Below are positions 39,542 through 49,912 of a stretch of 64,000 nucleotides of DNA, piece after piece (position 1 is the first letter of the stretch; each line of letters opens with the position of its first letter). The notes beneath the pieces were generated by a model. That model saw nothing but the letters and a program-made list of their open reading frames with translations, did no database searches and had not been told where the DNA came from. A program made the position numbers and the translations under genes. This DNA comes from Rebecca billardiae RCC1528. Taxonomy: Eukaryota > Haptophyta. The stretch is from contig OZ251230.1 of NCBI GenBank assembly GCA_965240325.2, positions 620,001-684,000 on the forward strand, in the 5' to 3' direction.

Positions 39542-41695
39542 CTACACGACAGCGTCAGCAGGCGCGGCTGCGGCTTCCCCGGCTGCTGCCTGTGCCGCGC
39601 ACCACGCGTTGCAGTGGGGCTTGTGCACCTTCCACGAGCTACGCTGGTGCTCACGCGAGCAGAAGGCCGCCACGTAGCACCGCTCACACTTCTTCAGACC
39701 ACGACCCGTGCGCCCGCAGGCGATGCAGCACTTGGAGACCACGTCACGCTCTCCAGCCAATGCGGCAAGTCCATATGGCGCTGCATCTCTGAGGTCGGGA
39801 TCGAGCTCTTGGCCCCTGCGCAGCAGCCGCGCGCCCTCCTTTATGTCACGCTCCGTTCCCGCACCCTGCAGCGCCATAATTCCCAGCGCGACGTGTGCAG
39901 ATGCGCTCCCGCCATCAGCAGCCAGCCGGTACCAGCGCGCAGCCTCGCCCAAATCATGTGCCACACCATGGCCGTGCTGGTAGCACCAGCCCAGATTGTA
40001 CTGCGCTTGCGCATTGCCCTGCTCGGCCGCCAGCCGGTACCAGCGCACCGCCTCGCCCCGATCCTGTGCCACGCCCTGGCCATGCGCGTAGCACAAGCCC
40101 AGACTGTACTGCGCTTGCGCCTCGCCCTGCTCGGCCGCCAGCCGCTTCCAGCGCACAGCCTCGCCCCAGTCCTGCTGCACACCCTGGCCTTGCTGGTAGC
40201 ACCAGCCCAGATTGTACTGCGCTTGCGCATTGCCCTGCTCGGCCGCCAGCCGGTACCAGCGCACAGCCTCACCCCAGTCCTGTGCAACACCCTGGCCATG
40301 CGCATAGCACACGCCCAGATTGGACTGCGCTTGCGCATAGCCCTGCTCGGCCGCCAGCCGGTACCAGCGCACAGCCTCGCCCCAGTCCTGCTGCACACCC
40401 TCGCCTTGCGCGTAGCGCACGCCCAGATTGGACTGCGCTTGCGCAAAGCCCTGCTCGGCTGCCAGCCGGAACAAGCGCACCGCCTCGCCCCAATCCTGCA
40501 CCACACCCTCGCCGTGCTCGTAGCACACGCCCAGATTGCACTGCGCTTGCGCATTGCCCTGCTCGGCCGCCAGCCGGTACCAGCGCACAGCCTCACCCCA
40601 GTCCTGCTGCACACCCTCGCCTTGCGCGTAGCGCACGCCCAGATTGAACTGCGCTTGCGCCTCGCCCTGCTCGGCTGCCAGCCGGAACAAGCGCACCGCC
40701 TCGCCCCAATCCTGCACCACACCCTCGCCGTGCTCGTAGCACACGCCCAGATTGCACTGCGCTTGCGCATTGCCCTGCTCGGCCGCCAGCCGGTACCAGC
40801 GCACCGCCTCGCCCCGATCCTGTGCCACGCCCTGGCCATGCGCGTAGCGCAAGCCCAGACTGTACTGCGCTTGCGCATGGCCCTGCTCGGCCGCCAGCCG
40901 CTTCCAGCGCACAGCCTCGCCCCAGTCCTGCTGCACACCCTCGCCTTGCTGGTAGCACCAGCCCAGATTGTACTGCGCTTGCGCATTGCCCTGCTCGGCG
41001 GCCAGCCGGTACCAGCGCACAGCCTCGCCCCAGTCCTGTGCAGCACCCTGGCCATGCGCGTAGCACACGCCCAGATTGGACTGCGCTTGCGCCTCGCCCT
41101 GCTCGGCCGCCGGCCGGTACCAGCGCACAGCCTCGCCCCAGTCCTGCTGCACACCCTCGCCTTGCGCGTAGCGCACGCCCAGATTGCACTGCGCTTGCGC
41201 ATAGCCCTGCTCGGCCGCCAGCCGGTACCAGCGCACAGCCTCGCCCCAGTCCTGCTGCACACCCTCGCCTTGCGCGTAGCGCACGCCCAGATTGAACTGC
41301 GCTTGCGCAGAGCCCTGCTCGGCTGCCAGCCGGAACAAGCGCACCGCCTCGCCCCAATCCTGCGCCACACCCTCGCCCCGCGCGTAGCACCAGCCCAGAT
41401 TCCACTGCGCTCCAGCATGGCCCTGCTCGGCCGCCAGCCGGTGCCAGCGCGCGGCTGCCTCGAGGTCCACGTGCTGACCAAACGCACCTGTCACGCAGAT
41501 GTCGCCCATTCTCGCCTGCGCGTCGGCAAAGCCGCGCTCAGCGGCGAGGGTGTACAAGCGAAAGGCTTCGCGGGCGTCCTGCGCGATGCCGTCGCCATCC
41601 TCAGCTCGCCGCGCCAGAAGGAAAGTCGCACGCGCGTCGCCGCGCCCCGACTTGCGCCTGAGGAGCCCGACCGCCGCGGAAGCGTTCGCCGCCAT
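39542..41695 (-). CDS. Sel1-repeat protein with C-terminal MYND zinc finger
   Basis: The frame encodes 717 residues. After a short N-terminus there are 14 or more Sel1-like (TPR-like) repeats of exactly 36 residues, each close to W-G-E-A-V-R-W-Y-R-L-A-A-E-Q-G-x-A-x-A-Q-x-N-L-G-(V/W)-x-Y. The C-terminus holds a MYND finger: CCIACGRTGRGLKKCERCYVAAFCSREHQRSSWKVHKPHC, with the expected Cys/His spacing. Sel1 arrays build solenoid adaptors, and MYND fingers bind proline-rich partners. The repeats are so uniform at the DNA level that other frames and the opposite strand are also open; those are shadows. Repeat Sel1-MYND genes are often numerous in algal genomes. Confidence 0.92.
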   Translation of the reverse strand: MAANASAAVGLLRRKSGRGDARATFLLARRAEDGDGIAQDAREAFRLYTLAAERGFADAQARMGDICVTGAFGQHVDLEAAARWHRLAAEQGHAGAQWNLGWCYARGEGVAQDWGEAVRLFRLAAEQGSAQAQFNLGVRYAQGEGVQQDWGEAVRWYRLAAEQGYAQAQCNLGVRYAQGEGVQQDWGEAVRWYRPAAEQGEAQAQSNLGVCYAHGQGAAQDWGEAVRWYRLAAEQGNAQAQYNLGWCYQQGEGVQQDWGEAVRWKRLAAEQGHAQAQYSLGLRYAHGQGVAQDRGEAVRWYRLAAEQGNAQAQCNLGVCYEHGEGVVQDWGEAVRLFRLAAEQGEAQAQFNLGVRYAQGEGVQQDWGEAVRWYRLAAEQGNAQAQCNLGVCYEHGEGVVQDWGEAVRLFRLAAEQGFAQAQSNLGVRYAQGEGVQQDWGEAVRWYRLAAEQGYAQAQSNLGVCYAHGQGVAQDWGEAVRWYRLAAEQGNAQAQYNLGWCYQQGQGVQQDWGEAVRWKRLAAEQGEAQAQYSLGLCYAHGQGVAQDRGEAVRWYRLAAEQGNAQAQYNLGWCYQHGHGVAHDLGEAARWYRLAADGGSASAHVALGIMALQGAGTERDIKEGARLLRRGQELDPDLRDAAPYGLAALAGERDVVSKCCIACGRTGRGLKKCERCYVAAFCSREHQRSSWKVHKPHCNAWCAAQAAAGEAAAAPADAVV
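40010..41440. repeat. 108-bp tandem coding repeats, about 14 units
   Basis: Copies of CTGCTCGGCCGCCAGCCG recur at 108-bp steps (40019, 40127, 40235 and so on to about 41423). High identity between units implies recent concerted change. Some pairs, for example about 40430-40560 and 40670-40770, are nearly identical blocks. Confidence 0.9.
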
Positions 41696-41749
41696 GCGGA
41701 ATTGCGGATGGGCGTCCCGCAGCAGTCAGCACGTCTGCACGTGTGAAAA
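41696..41749. promoter_or_regulatory. Very short divergent spacer
   Basis: The two divergent start codons lie only 54 bp apart. Both 5' UTRs must be short or overlap, so a shared promoter is likely. Confidence 0.35.
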
Positions 41750-43210
41750 ATGACGACGATACGGCGTCGAGTGGCGGCGGCGTGGCTGACCCCGCTCGTG
41801 CTCGTCGCTGCGTGCGCGCCAGTGGTGGCGCCGCTCCCTCTCGGCGCCCAGCTCGATGCAGCTCACCTCGAGCGACATGAGCCCGATCACGGCCCCCGGC
41901 GGCTGGAGCCCTGGAGTGCACATCACGACACGCGCTCGCGCCACGCACACCACGCGCACCACAAGGCCCACGCACGCACGTCCTCGGACGCGGGCTCTGG
42001 GTGCAACCGCACGTCTTGCCTCGCGTGCCTGCGGAAGTGCTGGGCCAAGGCTCCGCCCGGCTCGCTGGCGTACAGCCAGGCCAGCCTCGTCCGAGCCGTG
42101 CGCCACGCGCTCACGCAGCACGCGGGCGCGGGGCGGAACGTGACCGCAGCGGTCAAGCCGAGCCGCTTCTGCTCCACGCCGGCGGAGACGTCCCCGCTGC
42201 TCGAGGCCATCCTCGACGCCGCGCGCACGCGCCCCCTCTACGCGAACATCGGCGCCGTCTGGGGCGTCGGCCTCCTCTCGTGGACCAAGGGGCTGTGGAT
42301 GGCCTGGTACGCCTGTCCGCGCTCACTGACCAACCCCGGCCGCTGCTTCAGCGCGTCGGCGGAGCCTGGGCACGGGCAGATCCTGGCGCAGTGCGCGGCG
42401 TGGGCGGGCAAGTGCGCCTACGACGACCGCACGCTCCAGAGCCGCGGGGCGCTCACCGGCGGCGAGTGCAGGCGCGTGCCGCCGAAGCCAGCCGCGCGCG
42501 CGCGCGGCCGCCGGCTGCGCGAGCCAGGCCAGAGCGGACGCGACGAGGTGCCCGGCCGCGCGCCCTCGCCTCCGCGTGCGCGGCGGCGGCGGCGGCGGCT
42601 GGGCCTGTCCGCGGCGCTGCAGGGCCTGTCCGCGGCGTTCCACACGTCGAAGGCGAGCGCGGCGCAGCGCGCCTCCCTCCCCGAGGCAGCGAGGGCGGAC
42701 GCGGACGCGTGGCTGCGGCACCGGCCGTGGCAGTGCGCGGCCATGCGCGCCTCCTTCCCCGGCCTGGTGCCCGGGGGCTTCGTCGCCGAGCAGGCGTCGG
42801 CGGAGGCGCTCGCGCGGCGCAACCAGCCGAGCTGGGTGGTGTACGCGCAGCGCATGACCGGCCGCCCGACCATCGCGCACGTGGGCGCCGCGCAGCCGCT
42901 CGCGTACAGCTTCCGCTCGCCGCTCGACCAGGCGCGGCCGAGCGCGCGGCCGCAGCCCGAGGTGCTGCGACTGAACGTGAGCGCGTACGCGCTCGTCGAT
43001 CTCGCGAGCGACCGCGCGTGCTGGCACGAGCGGTGCAAGTCGTGCAGCGCGTGCCGCACGCGTGCCGGCGGGACGGCGCTCCTCTCGCGCGCGTGCGAGG
43101 TGAACGCGCCGCCCGAGGACTGGACGTCGTGTCCGCCCGGTGGGTCAGAGACGAGCGCCGCCCGGCGCTGCCTCCGGGAGGGCGTCAGGCGACGGGCCGG
43201 TCGCTGGTAA
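41750..43210 (+). CDS. Secreted Cys-containing protein of unknown function
   Basis: The frame encodes 486 residues. MTTIRRRVAAAWLTPLVLVAACAPVVA is a good signal peptide. Cys pairs are spread through the mature part (GCNRTSCLACLRKCW, SRFCST, WYACPRSLTNPGRCF, ILAQCAAWAGKCAYDD, RACWHERCKSCSACRTRAGG), suggesting a disulfide-bonded extracellular protein. IGAVWGVGLLSWTKGLWMAWYACP is a hydrophobic core segment. An Arg-rich, low-complexity stretch around residues 245-285 could be an unspliced intron or a disordered linker. I do not recognise the family; a lytic or cell-wall protein is possible but unsupported. Confidence 0.55.
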   Translation: MTTIRRRVAAAWLTPLVLVAACAPVVAPLPLGAQLDAAHLERHEPDHGPRRLEPWSAHHDTRSRHAHHAHHKAHARTSSDAGSGCNRTSCLACLRKCWAKAPPGSLAYSQASLVRAVRHALTQHAGAGRNVTAAVKPSRFCSTPAETSPLLEAILDAARTRPLYANIGAVWGVGLLSWTKGLWMAWYACPRSLTNPGRCFSASAEPGHGQILAQCAAWAGKCAYDDRTLQSRGALTGGECRRVPPKPAARARGRRLREPGQSGRDEVPGRAPSPPRARRRRRRLGLSAALQGLSAAFHTSKASAAQRASLPEAARADADAWLRHRPWQCAAMRASFPGLVPGGFVAEQASAEALARRNQPSWVVYAQRMTGRPTIAHVGAAQPLAYSFRSPLDQARPSARPQPEVLRLNVSAYALVDLASDRACWHERCKSCSACRTRAGGTALLSRACEVNAPPEDWTSCPPGGSETSAARRCLREGVRRRAGRW

Positions 43211-43495
43211 CGGGCACGGGCACGGCGGAGTCGTAGTCGTGCTGCACCTCTCAGTAGGCATCAGTCAGCGCAGCGACGGGCCGGCGCCGGCCGCCGGGGC
43301 TGTGGATGCGCCGATGTCAATCACTCAATGTCAGCGCGGGAAGAAGTGCAGCTCCGAGCTCGGGCTCTACAGTCTGGGTAGCAGCACGGCCCCTGCTAGC
43401 GCACTGGAGCACGGCCCCGGCCGGACTCTTGGCGGCAAGCGCACGTTTGATTTCTTGACAGTGGCGGCCGCCGGCTGCGGGCGGCATCGCCCGGC

Positions 43496-45763
43496 ATGCA
43501 CTCGCTCGCGGAGCTCGAGCAGCGGGTGCAGGCCGAGCACGCGGACGCAGTGGCCTTCCGCCGCTCCGTCGCGCAGATCTGGCGCGCCTCACGCGCGCAG
43601 CCCTCGCCGCCGCGCGCGCCCTCGCCGCCCGCCCCGCGCGCCGACGAGCGCGTGGCGTGCGCGGTCGCGCTCGGCGCGCTCCGGGAGGCGGAGGCCAACG
43701 AGGCGCGCGCGGTGCGCGCGGCGGAGTCGTGGCGCGCGAGCACGGCTGCCGAGGTGGACAAGGCTCTCGCAGCCGAGCGCCGACGCGCCGAGCTCGGCGC
43801 TGCCGAGCGCGAGCACCGCCTCGAGCAGCGGCGGCGCGCGGCACAGGAGGCGGCGGCCGCGGCGGCGCTCGAGCTCGAGGTGCGCGCGGAGGAGGCGGAG
43901 CTGGAGGCGGCGCGGCTGCGCCGGGCGAACGCCGCGGCGGAGGAGCGAGCACGCGCCGCGAGCGCTGCCGCCGATGCCGCGCGCGCCTCCGAGCAGCGCC
44001 ACGCCGCCGACGCGGAGACGCGCGCGGCGGAGGCGCGCGCGGCCGCCGCCGAGCGTGACGAGTCTCGTCGCAGGATGGCGGCGATGGACGCGGACCGGAC
44101 GGCGGCGCGCGAGGCGCTCGTCGCGGAGCGCGGCGAGGCGCGCGAGGCGCTCGACGCCGAGCGCGCGCGCGCCGACGCGCGCGAGGCCTCGGCGCGCGCG
44201 CTCGAGGCGCGCGCGGCCGCCGCCGAGCGCGCGGCTGCGCAGGCGGACGCGCGCGCGCGCGCGGAGGCGGCGCGCGCCGACGCGCTCTCGGCGGAGCGTG
44301 AGGAGGTGGGCGCGCGGCTGAGCGAGGCGGAGGCGCGCACCCGCGCGTGCACCGACTCGCGCGCCGCCGTCGGCGCGGAGACCGCCTCGCTGCGCGCGCA
44401 GCTCAGCGCGGCGCGCGACGACGCTTTGCGCGAGCGCGCGCGCGCCGCCGCGGCCGAGGCGCGCGCCGCGAGCGCAGATGAACGAAGCGAAGCGGCGGAG
44501 GCGGAGGCGAGGGCACAGCGCGGCGCGGTGGCGAGCGCGGACGCCGAGCTCGACGCCGCGCGCGCGGCCGTCGCGACGCTCGAGCAGGCGCTCGCGCGCG
44601 CGCACAGCGCCGCGCAGGCGCGCGAGGCGGAGTCGGAGCGCGCGGCGGCGGCGCGGTGCGCTTCGGCGGAGGCGGCGGCGGCGCGCACGGCCGACGCGCG
44701 GCTCGCGGCGGCACGCGCGGAGGCGGAGAGCGCGCGGCGCGCGGTGGAGGGCGAGGCTCGCGCTCTGCGCAGCCGCGCACTCGCCGAGGCCAACGCGCAC
44801 CTCGTCGCCGTGCGCGCCGAGCTGGGCAGCGCCGAGGCCGCGGCGGCCGCGGCATCGCGCCGCGCGGCCGCGGCCGAGGCGGAGGCGGCGGCCATGTCTG
44901 AGCGCGCGCTCGGTGCGGAGCGCGCGGCGGCGGCGAAGGAGGAGGCGGCGGAGGCGCTCGATCGCGAGCTGGGGCGGCTGCGCCTCGCCGCCGCCGACGC
45001 CACGCGCGCCCTCGAGCGCGAGCGCGAGCGCGCCTCGCGCGCGGAGGCGGCCGCGGCCGAGGCGCGCTCGGGTGCGCTCGCACGCGCCGCGGCCGCCGCA
45101 GCGGAGGATGGCGGCGCGCGCGAGCGAGCGGCGGGGCTGGAGCAGCGCGCGGCGGCGGCGGAGCAGGCGCGGGAGGGCGCGCTCGCGGAGCTCGGCGCGC
45201 TGCGCGCCGCACACGACGCCGACGCGCGCGCACTTCACGACCGGCTGGTCGCGGCGCGCGCAGACGCGGACGCGGCGCGCGCCGACACGGCCGCGGCGCG
45301 CGCCGACGCGGCCGCGGCCGCGCGCTCGCTCGAGCAGAGTGGCGCGCAGCACGGCGCGGCGCTGAGGGCGCTGCGCGCCGAGCTGGGCGGGCGCGAGCGC
45401 GCCGACGCCGACGCGTCCGCCACCGCGCACGCCGCGCACGCCCAGCTCGCGCGCGCGCGGCGCGAGGGCGCGTGTGTCGCTCGCTGCCTCGGCGCTGAGC
45501 TGCGCGGCGCGGAGGGCGCGGCCGCGGCCGCGGCCGCGCGCGCGGAGGCGGCGGAGGCGCAGGGCGCGGCGAGGGCCGCGCGCGCGCTGGAGGATGCGCG
45601 CGCCTCCGTCGCCGCGGTGTTCGCCAAGTGCGAGCGCGTCGACTCGCAGCTGGCGACGGCGCGCGCCGCGGCGGACGCGGCCGAGGCGCGCGCGCGCGAG
45701 GAGGCTGGCGCGCGCGCGCGCGCCGAGGCGGCGGCGGCGGACGCGGACGCGGCGGCGGAGGCG

Positions 45764-45797
<34 letters not shown>

Positions 45798-48700
45798 GCT
45801 CGGCGGCGCTCGCGCGCGCGGTGCAGAGCGCGGAGGAGCACGCGGCCGCTGCGCGCGCGCAGCTCGCGCACGCCCACGCGCGCGCGGCGGAGGCCGAGCA
45901 TGCGCGCGCCGAGGCCGAGCGCGCCGCCGCCGCGCGCGCGCAGCAGTTGCAGTGCGCACATGCTGACGGCGCGGCCTCGCTGCAGCGCGCGCTCGCCGGC
46001 GCGGCGGACGCGGAGCTGCGCGCGCGGCGCTCCGCGGCGGCGGCGGCGGCGGCGTCGGAGCGCGCGCACGCCGAGCACGCGGAGCGCGATCGCGCGGCGG
46101 CCACGTGCCTCTCCGCCGAGATCCGCAATCTCGAGCTCGAGAGATGCGACCACGCGCCCGAGATGCACAATCTGCAGCTCGAGATACGCAATCTGCAGCT
46201 CGAGATACGCAATCTGCAGCTCGAGATACGCAATCTCGAGCTGGGCGCTGCCACCGACAGCGCCGCCCTGGCGACGGAGGTGCGCGCGCTGGAGGCAGCG
46301 GTTGGGGCGCTGGCGGAAGCGCGCGCGCACGCGGAGGAGCGCGCTGCGGCCGCGGCCGCGCGCGCCGACGCGCTGCGCTCCGAGCGCGAGCGCGCGCTCC
46401 GCGCGTCCGCTGCGCACGAGTCGGGCGCACGCGCGCTCGCCGAGACCGCCGCGGGCGCGGAGCGGCGCGCGGCGGGCCTGCGGCAGCAGCTGGCGGCCGC
46501 GGCCGCGGAGGCGGAGGCGGCGCAGGCCGCGGCGAGCCAGGGCGCGTCTGACGCCGCGGCGGCGCGTGGCGAGGCGGCGGCGCTGCGTGCGGCGCTCGCG
46601 ACGGCGGAGGGCGCGGCCGCCGAGCTGCGCTCGCAGCGCGCGGCCGCGGCCGCGGCGGCGGACGCGGCGGCCGGCGAGACGCGCGCGGTGCGCGCGGACG
46701 CGCTGGCGCAGGCGCAGGAGCGCGCGGCCGCGGAGGCGCGGCTGCTGCTCGTCGCTCGGAACGAGAGCGCCGCCGCCGTGCACGCCGTGCGCGCCGCGCA
46801 CGCCGAGCGCGCCGCGCTCCACGCCGCGCTCGCCCACGCAGACGTGCAACTCGCAGCGGCGGCGCGTGCGGGCGCGGGCGCGGCGCGGCGGGGCGCGAGC
46901 GCGCGCGCCGAGCGCGACGCGGCGCGCGAGGGCGCGGCGGCGGCGGCGGCGGCGGCGGCGGAGTCGGCGGCGGCGGCGGCGGCGGAGCTGGGCGCGGCGC
47001 GGGCCCAGGCGCGCGCGGCGAGCGCCGCCGCCGAGGCGAGCTCGGCGGCGGAGGCGGCCGCGCTCGCTCGTGCCGACGCGGCCGACGCGGCCGCGGCCGA
47101 GTGCGCCACCGAGCTAGCCGAAGCGCGCGCCGCCCTCGCGCGCGCGGGCGCGGGCGCGGCCGAGGCGCGTGCGCGCGCGGCAAGCGCCGAGGAGCGCGCC
47201 GCCGAGGCGGAGGCGGGGCTCGCCCAGCGCTCGCTCGCGGCGACGCGCGAGCTGAGCGACACGCGCGCGAGCGCGGCCGCGCGCGAGGCGGGAGCTCTGC
47301 TCAAGGCGCGCGCGGCGCACCGCACACGGCTGGGCGCGTGGCGCGCGCGCGCGCTGCGCGCGGCGGTGGACGCCGCGGCCGCGCGGCACGAGGCGCAGCG
47401 GGTGGCGGACGGCGCCGCGCGCGCGGCAGCCGAGGCCGGGTCGCTCGAGGCCGCGCTCACGCGCGGCGCGGTCGCGGCGTCGCTCGCTGCAGAGGCGGCC
47501 GAGGCGGCGCGCGCCGCGCGCGCCGCCGCCGAGCCGCGCGCGCCGCGCCCTTCCGGCCCGGCCGCGCCAGCCGCGCGCGCGCAGCAGCAGCACGCGTGCG
47601 CGCAGACCGACCCGGCGGGCGCGGAGCCGCAGCTCACCTCGCCGCCCGGCGCGACCGACGCGCCGCGTGCCGCGGGCGCGCGCGGCGCGCGCACCCAGCT
47701 CACACCCAGCCCGGCGTCCGAGCTCGGCGGAGCGGCGCCGGGCGGCGCGCAGTCCGCGCAGCAGTGGCGCGCGGAGGCGGCCGGACTGGAGGCGGCGCTG
47801 GTGCAAGCGGCCGTGCGCGCGAGCGCGCAGGCGGCGAGCGACGCGGCGGCGCACGAGAAGGCGAGGCGCAGGCTCGCGCGCGCCACGGCCGCGCGCGAGG
47901 AGGCGGCCGCAGACGCGCAGGCGGCGCGCGCGGCCGTCGGCGCGCTCAGAGCCGAGCTGCGCGGCGCGCGCGAGATGCAATCTGCCAAGCTCGAGCTCAA
48001 GGCGCAGCTCTCACAGTCTGAGGAGGAGGAGGCGGAGGAGGAGGCGGAGGGGCAGGGTGCGCGGCGCGCCGATGGCGGTCGCGCCGCGGCGGCCGCGCGG
48101 CGGCGCGCGGGCGCGCGCGCCGACGCGGTCGACGCGGCGGTCGCCGCCGCCGCGGACACGCCCGCGGCCGCGCGCGCTGCGCCCGCGCGCGCGGACGGCG
48201 CGGACGGCGGCGCCGGCGCAGAGGCCGGGCAGCTGCGCGCCACACTGCGCGCGGAGCGCGCGCTCAACGCGGAGGCGCGCGCCGCGCTCGCGCGGCTCTC
48301 CGCGCAGGTGGCGGAGGTCGAGACCGAGCTGGACGCCAGCCGGCGGCGGGAGGCCGAGGCGGTGGCGGCGCTCGCGGCGGCGCGCACGCACCGGGCGGCG
48401 CCGCCGACTGGCGGCGCGGCGGCGCATGCGCGTGGGCAGGCAGCGCGCGCGCGCGCTGCGCACGCCCAGCGCTCCGGCGCCCCGGCCGAGGAGGGCGCGG
48501 CGGAGCGCGCGCGAGAGCACGCCCTCAGCGCGCGGCAACCGGAGTGGCAAGGCGCGCCGCGCGCCGCCGCGCACGGCGCGGCCGCCGCTCCCCCGCCGGC
48601 CGCCGCTGCGCGCGCCGAGGCGGAGGGAGGCGAGCCGGCCGTCACTCCTGTCACGACGCGCCGTGCTCACCCGCCCTCATGGCCGCCGCCTCCGCGCGCC

Positions 48701-48835
48701 GGCCCGGCCGCCGACCCGGACGTGCGCGCTGCCGCTGGGGCGGGCATCAGCAAGCAGCAGCGCGCCGCCGAGGACGCGCAGATCTCGCGCCTCCGCGCCG
48801 AGCTCGAGCAGCTGCGAGCCGTCGTGTGGACCTGA
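43496..48835 (+). CDS. Giant Ala/Glu/Arg-rich coiled-coil protein
   Basis: A single frame of 1,779 residues, composed mostly of Ala, Glu, Arg, Asp and Gln in heptad-like order (for example LAAERRRAELGAAEREHRLEQRR and AEAARADALSAEREEVGARLSEAEARTRA). A central block (46168-46236) repeats LQLEIRN. A second landmark is the acidic run SEEEEAEEEAEGQGARR near residue 1510. The C-terminus ends in ISRLRAELEQLRAVVWT. No globular domain is evident. The composition and length suit a long filament, centrosome/basal-body or tether protein. Extreme GC leaves both strands open in several frames, so I chose this frame for heptad periodicity, a normal start and its full length. Unrecognised introns are possible in Gly/Pro-rich patches. 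Confidence 0.65.
46168..46240 (+). repeat. 21-bp coding repeat in the coiled coil
   Basis: The unit GAGATACGCAATCTGCAGCTC repeats three times or more and encodes the heptad EIRNLQL. The 21-bp unit keeps both frame and heptad phase. Confidence 0.9.
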
Positions 48836-48970
48836 GTCCTCGCACACGGCACGCGCGACTGCGTGGAGTGTCTCTGAGCAGCCAGCTGCAATGGGCGGGG
48901 CTTAATCGCCGCGTGCCGCAGTCGCGCGCGGCGCGGCCATCAGCGCATTGTCATCAGACATTGACATCAA

Positions 48971-49912
48971 ATGGTCCATCCAAGGGTGTCCTTGGCCCAG
49001 GTGGCCCGGGCCGGTCCGACTGGTGGCTTTTCGGAGCGAAGCCTGGCCAACTTGGCTGGCTCTCCGCCATCGCACCGCTTCACGCCGTCGGGAATGGCGG
49101 ACGAGATCCACGCCGCGACGCTGGCGATCTGCGCGGGCCATCACCTGCGCGCCAAGACCAAGGCGGGAAGGAAGGCCTTCATGCGCGTGCCCGACTGGGC
49201 CTCAGGCTTCTCCGACGTCCACCTTGCAGATGAGACTGAGATGCTTGCTGCCATGGAGAACGCAGGGGAGGCGCCACTGCACGCTGCTGCGCGCGCTTCT
49301 GGCCTCGCCTTGTCACAAGTTCGCTGTCCGACCATCGAAGAGGCGCGTGGTGCATACGAAATCCAGCAAGTCGTTGCCAACAGCTGCCTCTTCTGCTGCG
49401 GATATGCCGCGTCGCGCATGCACTTTGACCCTGCGGACATCATTCCCGCCAACGAGGTCGCTGCTCACCAGGCTGGTCACGTGGCGGAGGGCGTGGCCCA
49501 GGACGCAGTGCCCGCCCACGCCCTCGGGGCGAATGCAGACATCGCCTACTACATGATATTGCGCAAGAAAAACGTCCGCTGGCGCACGAACATTGCCGCA
49601 CTGATCTCCCGCGCCATCGCCGGGCCCGTCCTCTACGTCTTCACCGTGTCCACAAACGGCGTGGTGCGCTTCCACGTGCCGCCGGAGGTGTCCAAGTCGC
49701 TCATCAAGCGCCTGGCGTACGCGTACGTGGATTCGGAGCCAGGCTGTTGCTCCACGATTCGGAACATCTCGCATGCCCTGGCCAACGGGTGCTACTGCAT
49801 CGGCGTCTTCTTCACTGCGACAGAGAGCGGAGCCCCGACGCTGATGCGCTTCAACCGGTGGACAGCGGACTTCGCGCCGTACTGGGCCGCGTCAAAGGTG
49901 CAATCGGGCTGA
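48971..49912 (+). CDS. Protein of unknown function
   Basis: The frame encodes 313 residues; an internal start at 49094 (MADEIHAATLAICAGHH) would give 272 and may be the true one. Visible features: RAKTKAGRKAFMRVPDWASGF, a Cys-bearing segment (SCLFCCGYAASRMHF), RKKNVRWRTNIAALISRAIAGPVLYVFTVSTNGVVRFHVPPEV, and a final AYVDSEPGCCSTIRNISHALANGCYCIGVFF. Residue use looks protein-like, with less low complexity than the neighbours. I do not recognise the family and no catalytic motif stands out. Confidence 0.6.
   Translation: MVHPRVSLAQVARAGPTGGFSERSLANLAGSPPSHRFTPSGMADEIHAATLAICAGHHLRAKTKAGRKAFMRVPDWASGFSDVHLADETEMLAAMENAGEAPLHAAARASGLALSQVRCPTIEEARGAYEIQQVVANSCLFCCGYAASRMHFDPADIIPANEVAAHQAGHVAEGVAQDAVPAHALGANADIAYYMILRKKNVRWRTNIAALISRAIAGPVLYVFTVSTNGVVRFHVPPEVSKSLIKRLAYAYVDSEPGCCSTIRNISHALANGCYCIGVFFTATESGAPTLMRFNRWTADFAPYWAASKVQSG

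Noticed and set aside
39533-41746. A 737-codon plus-strand frame over the Sel1 array
   Set aside because: Antisense reading of the 108-bp repeats; the minus strand carries true Sel1 and MYND signatures.
45235-48654. A 1,139-codon minus-strand frame opposite the giant coiled coil
   Set aside because: It is a shadow of very high GC: Ser/Ala/Arg low complexity with no heptads or motifs, antisense to a better frame.
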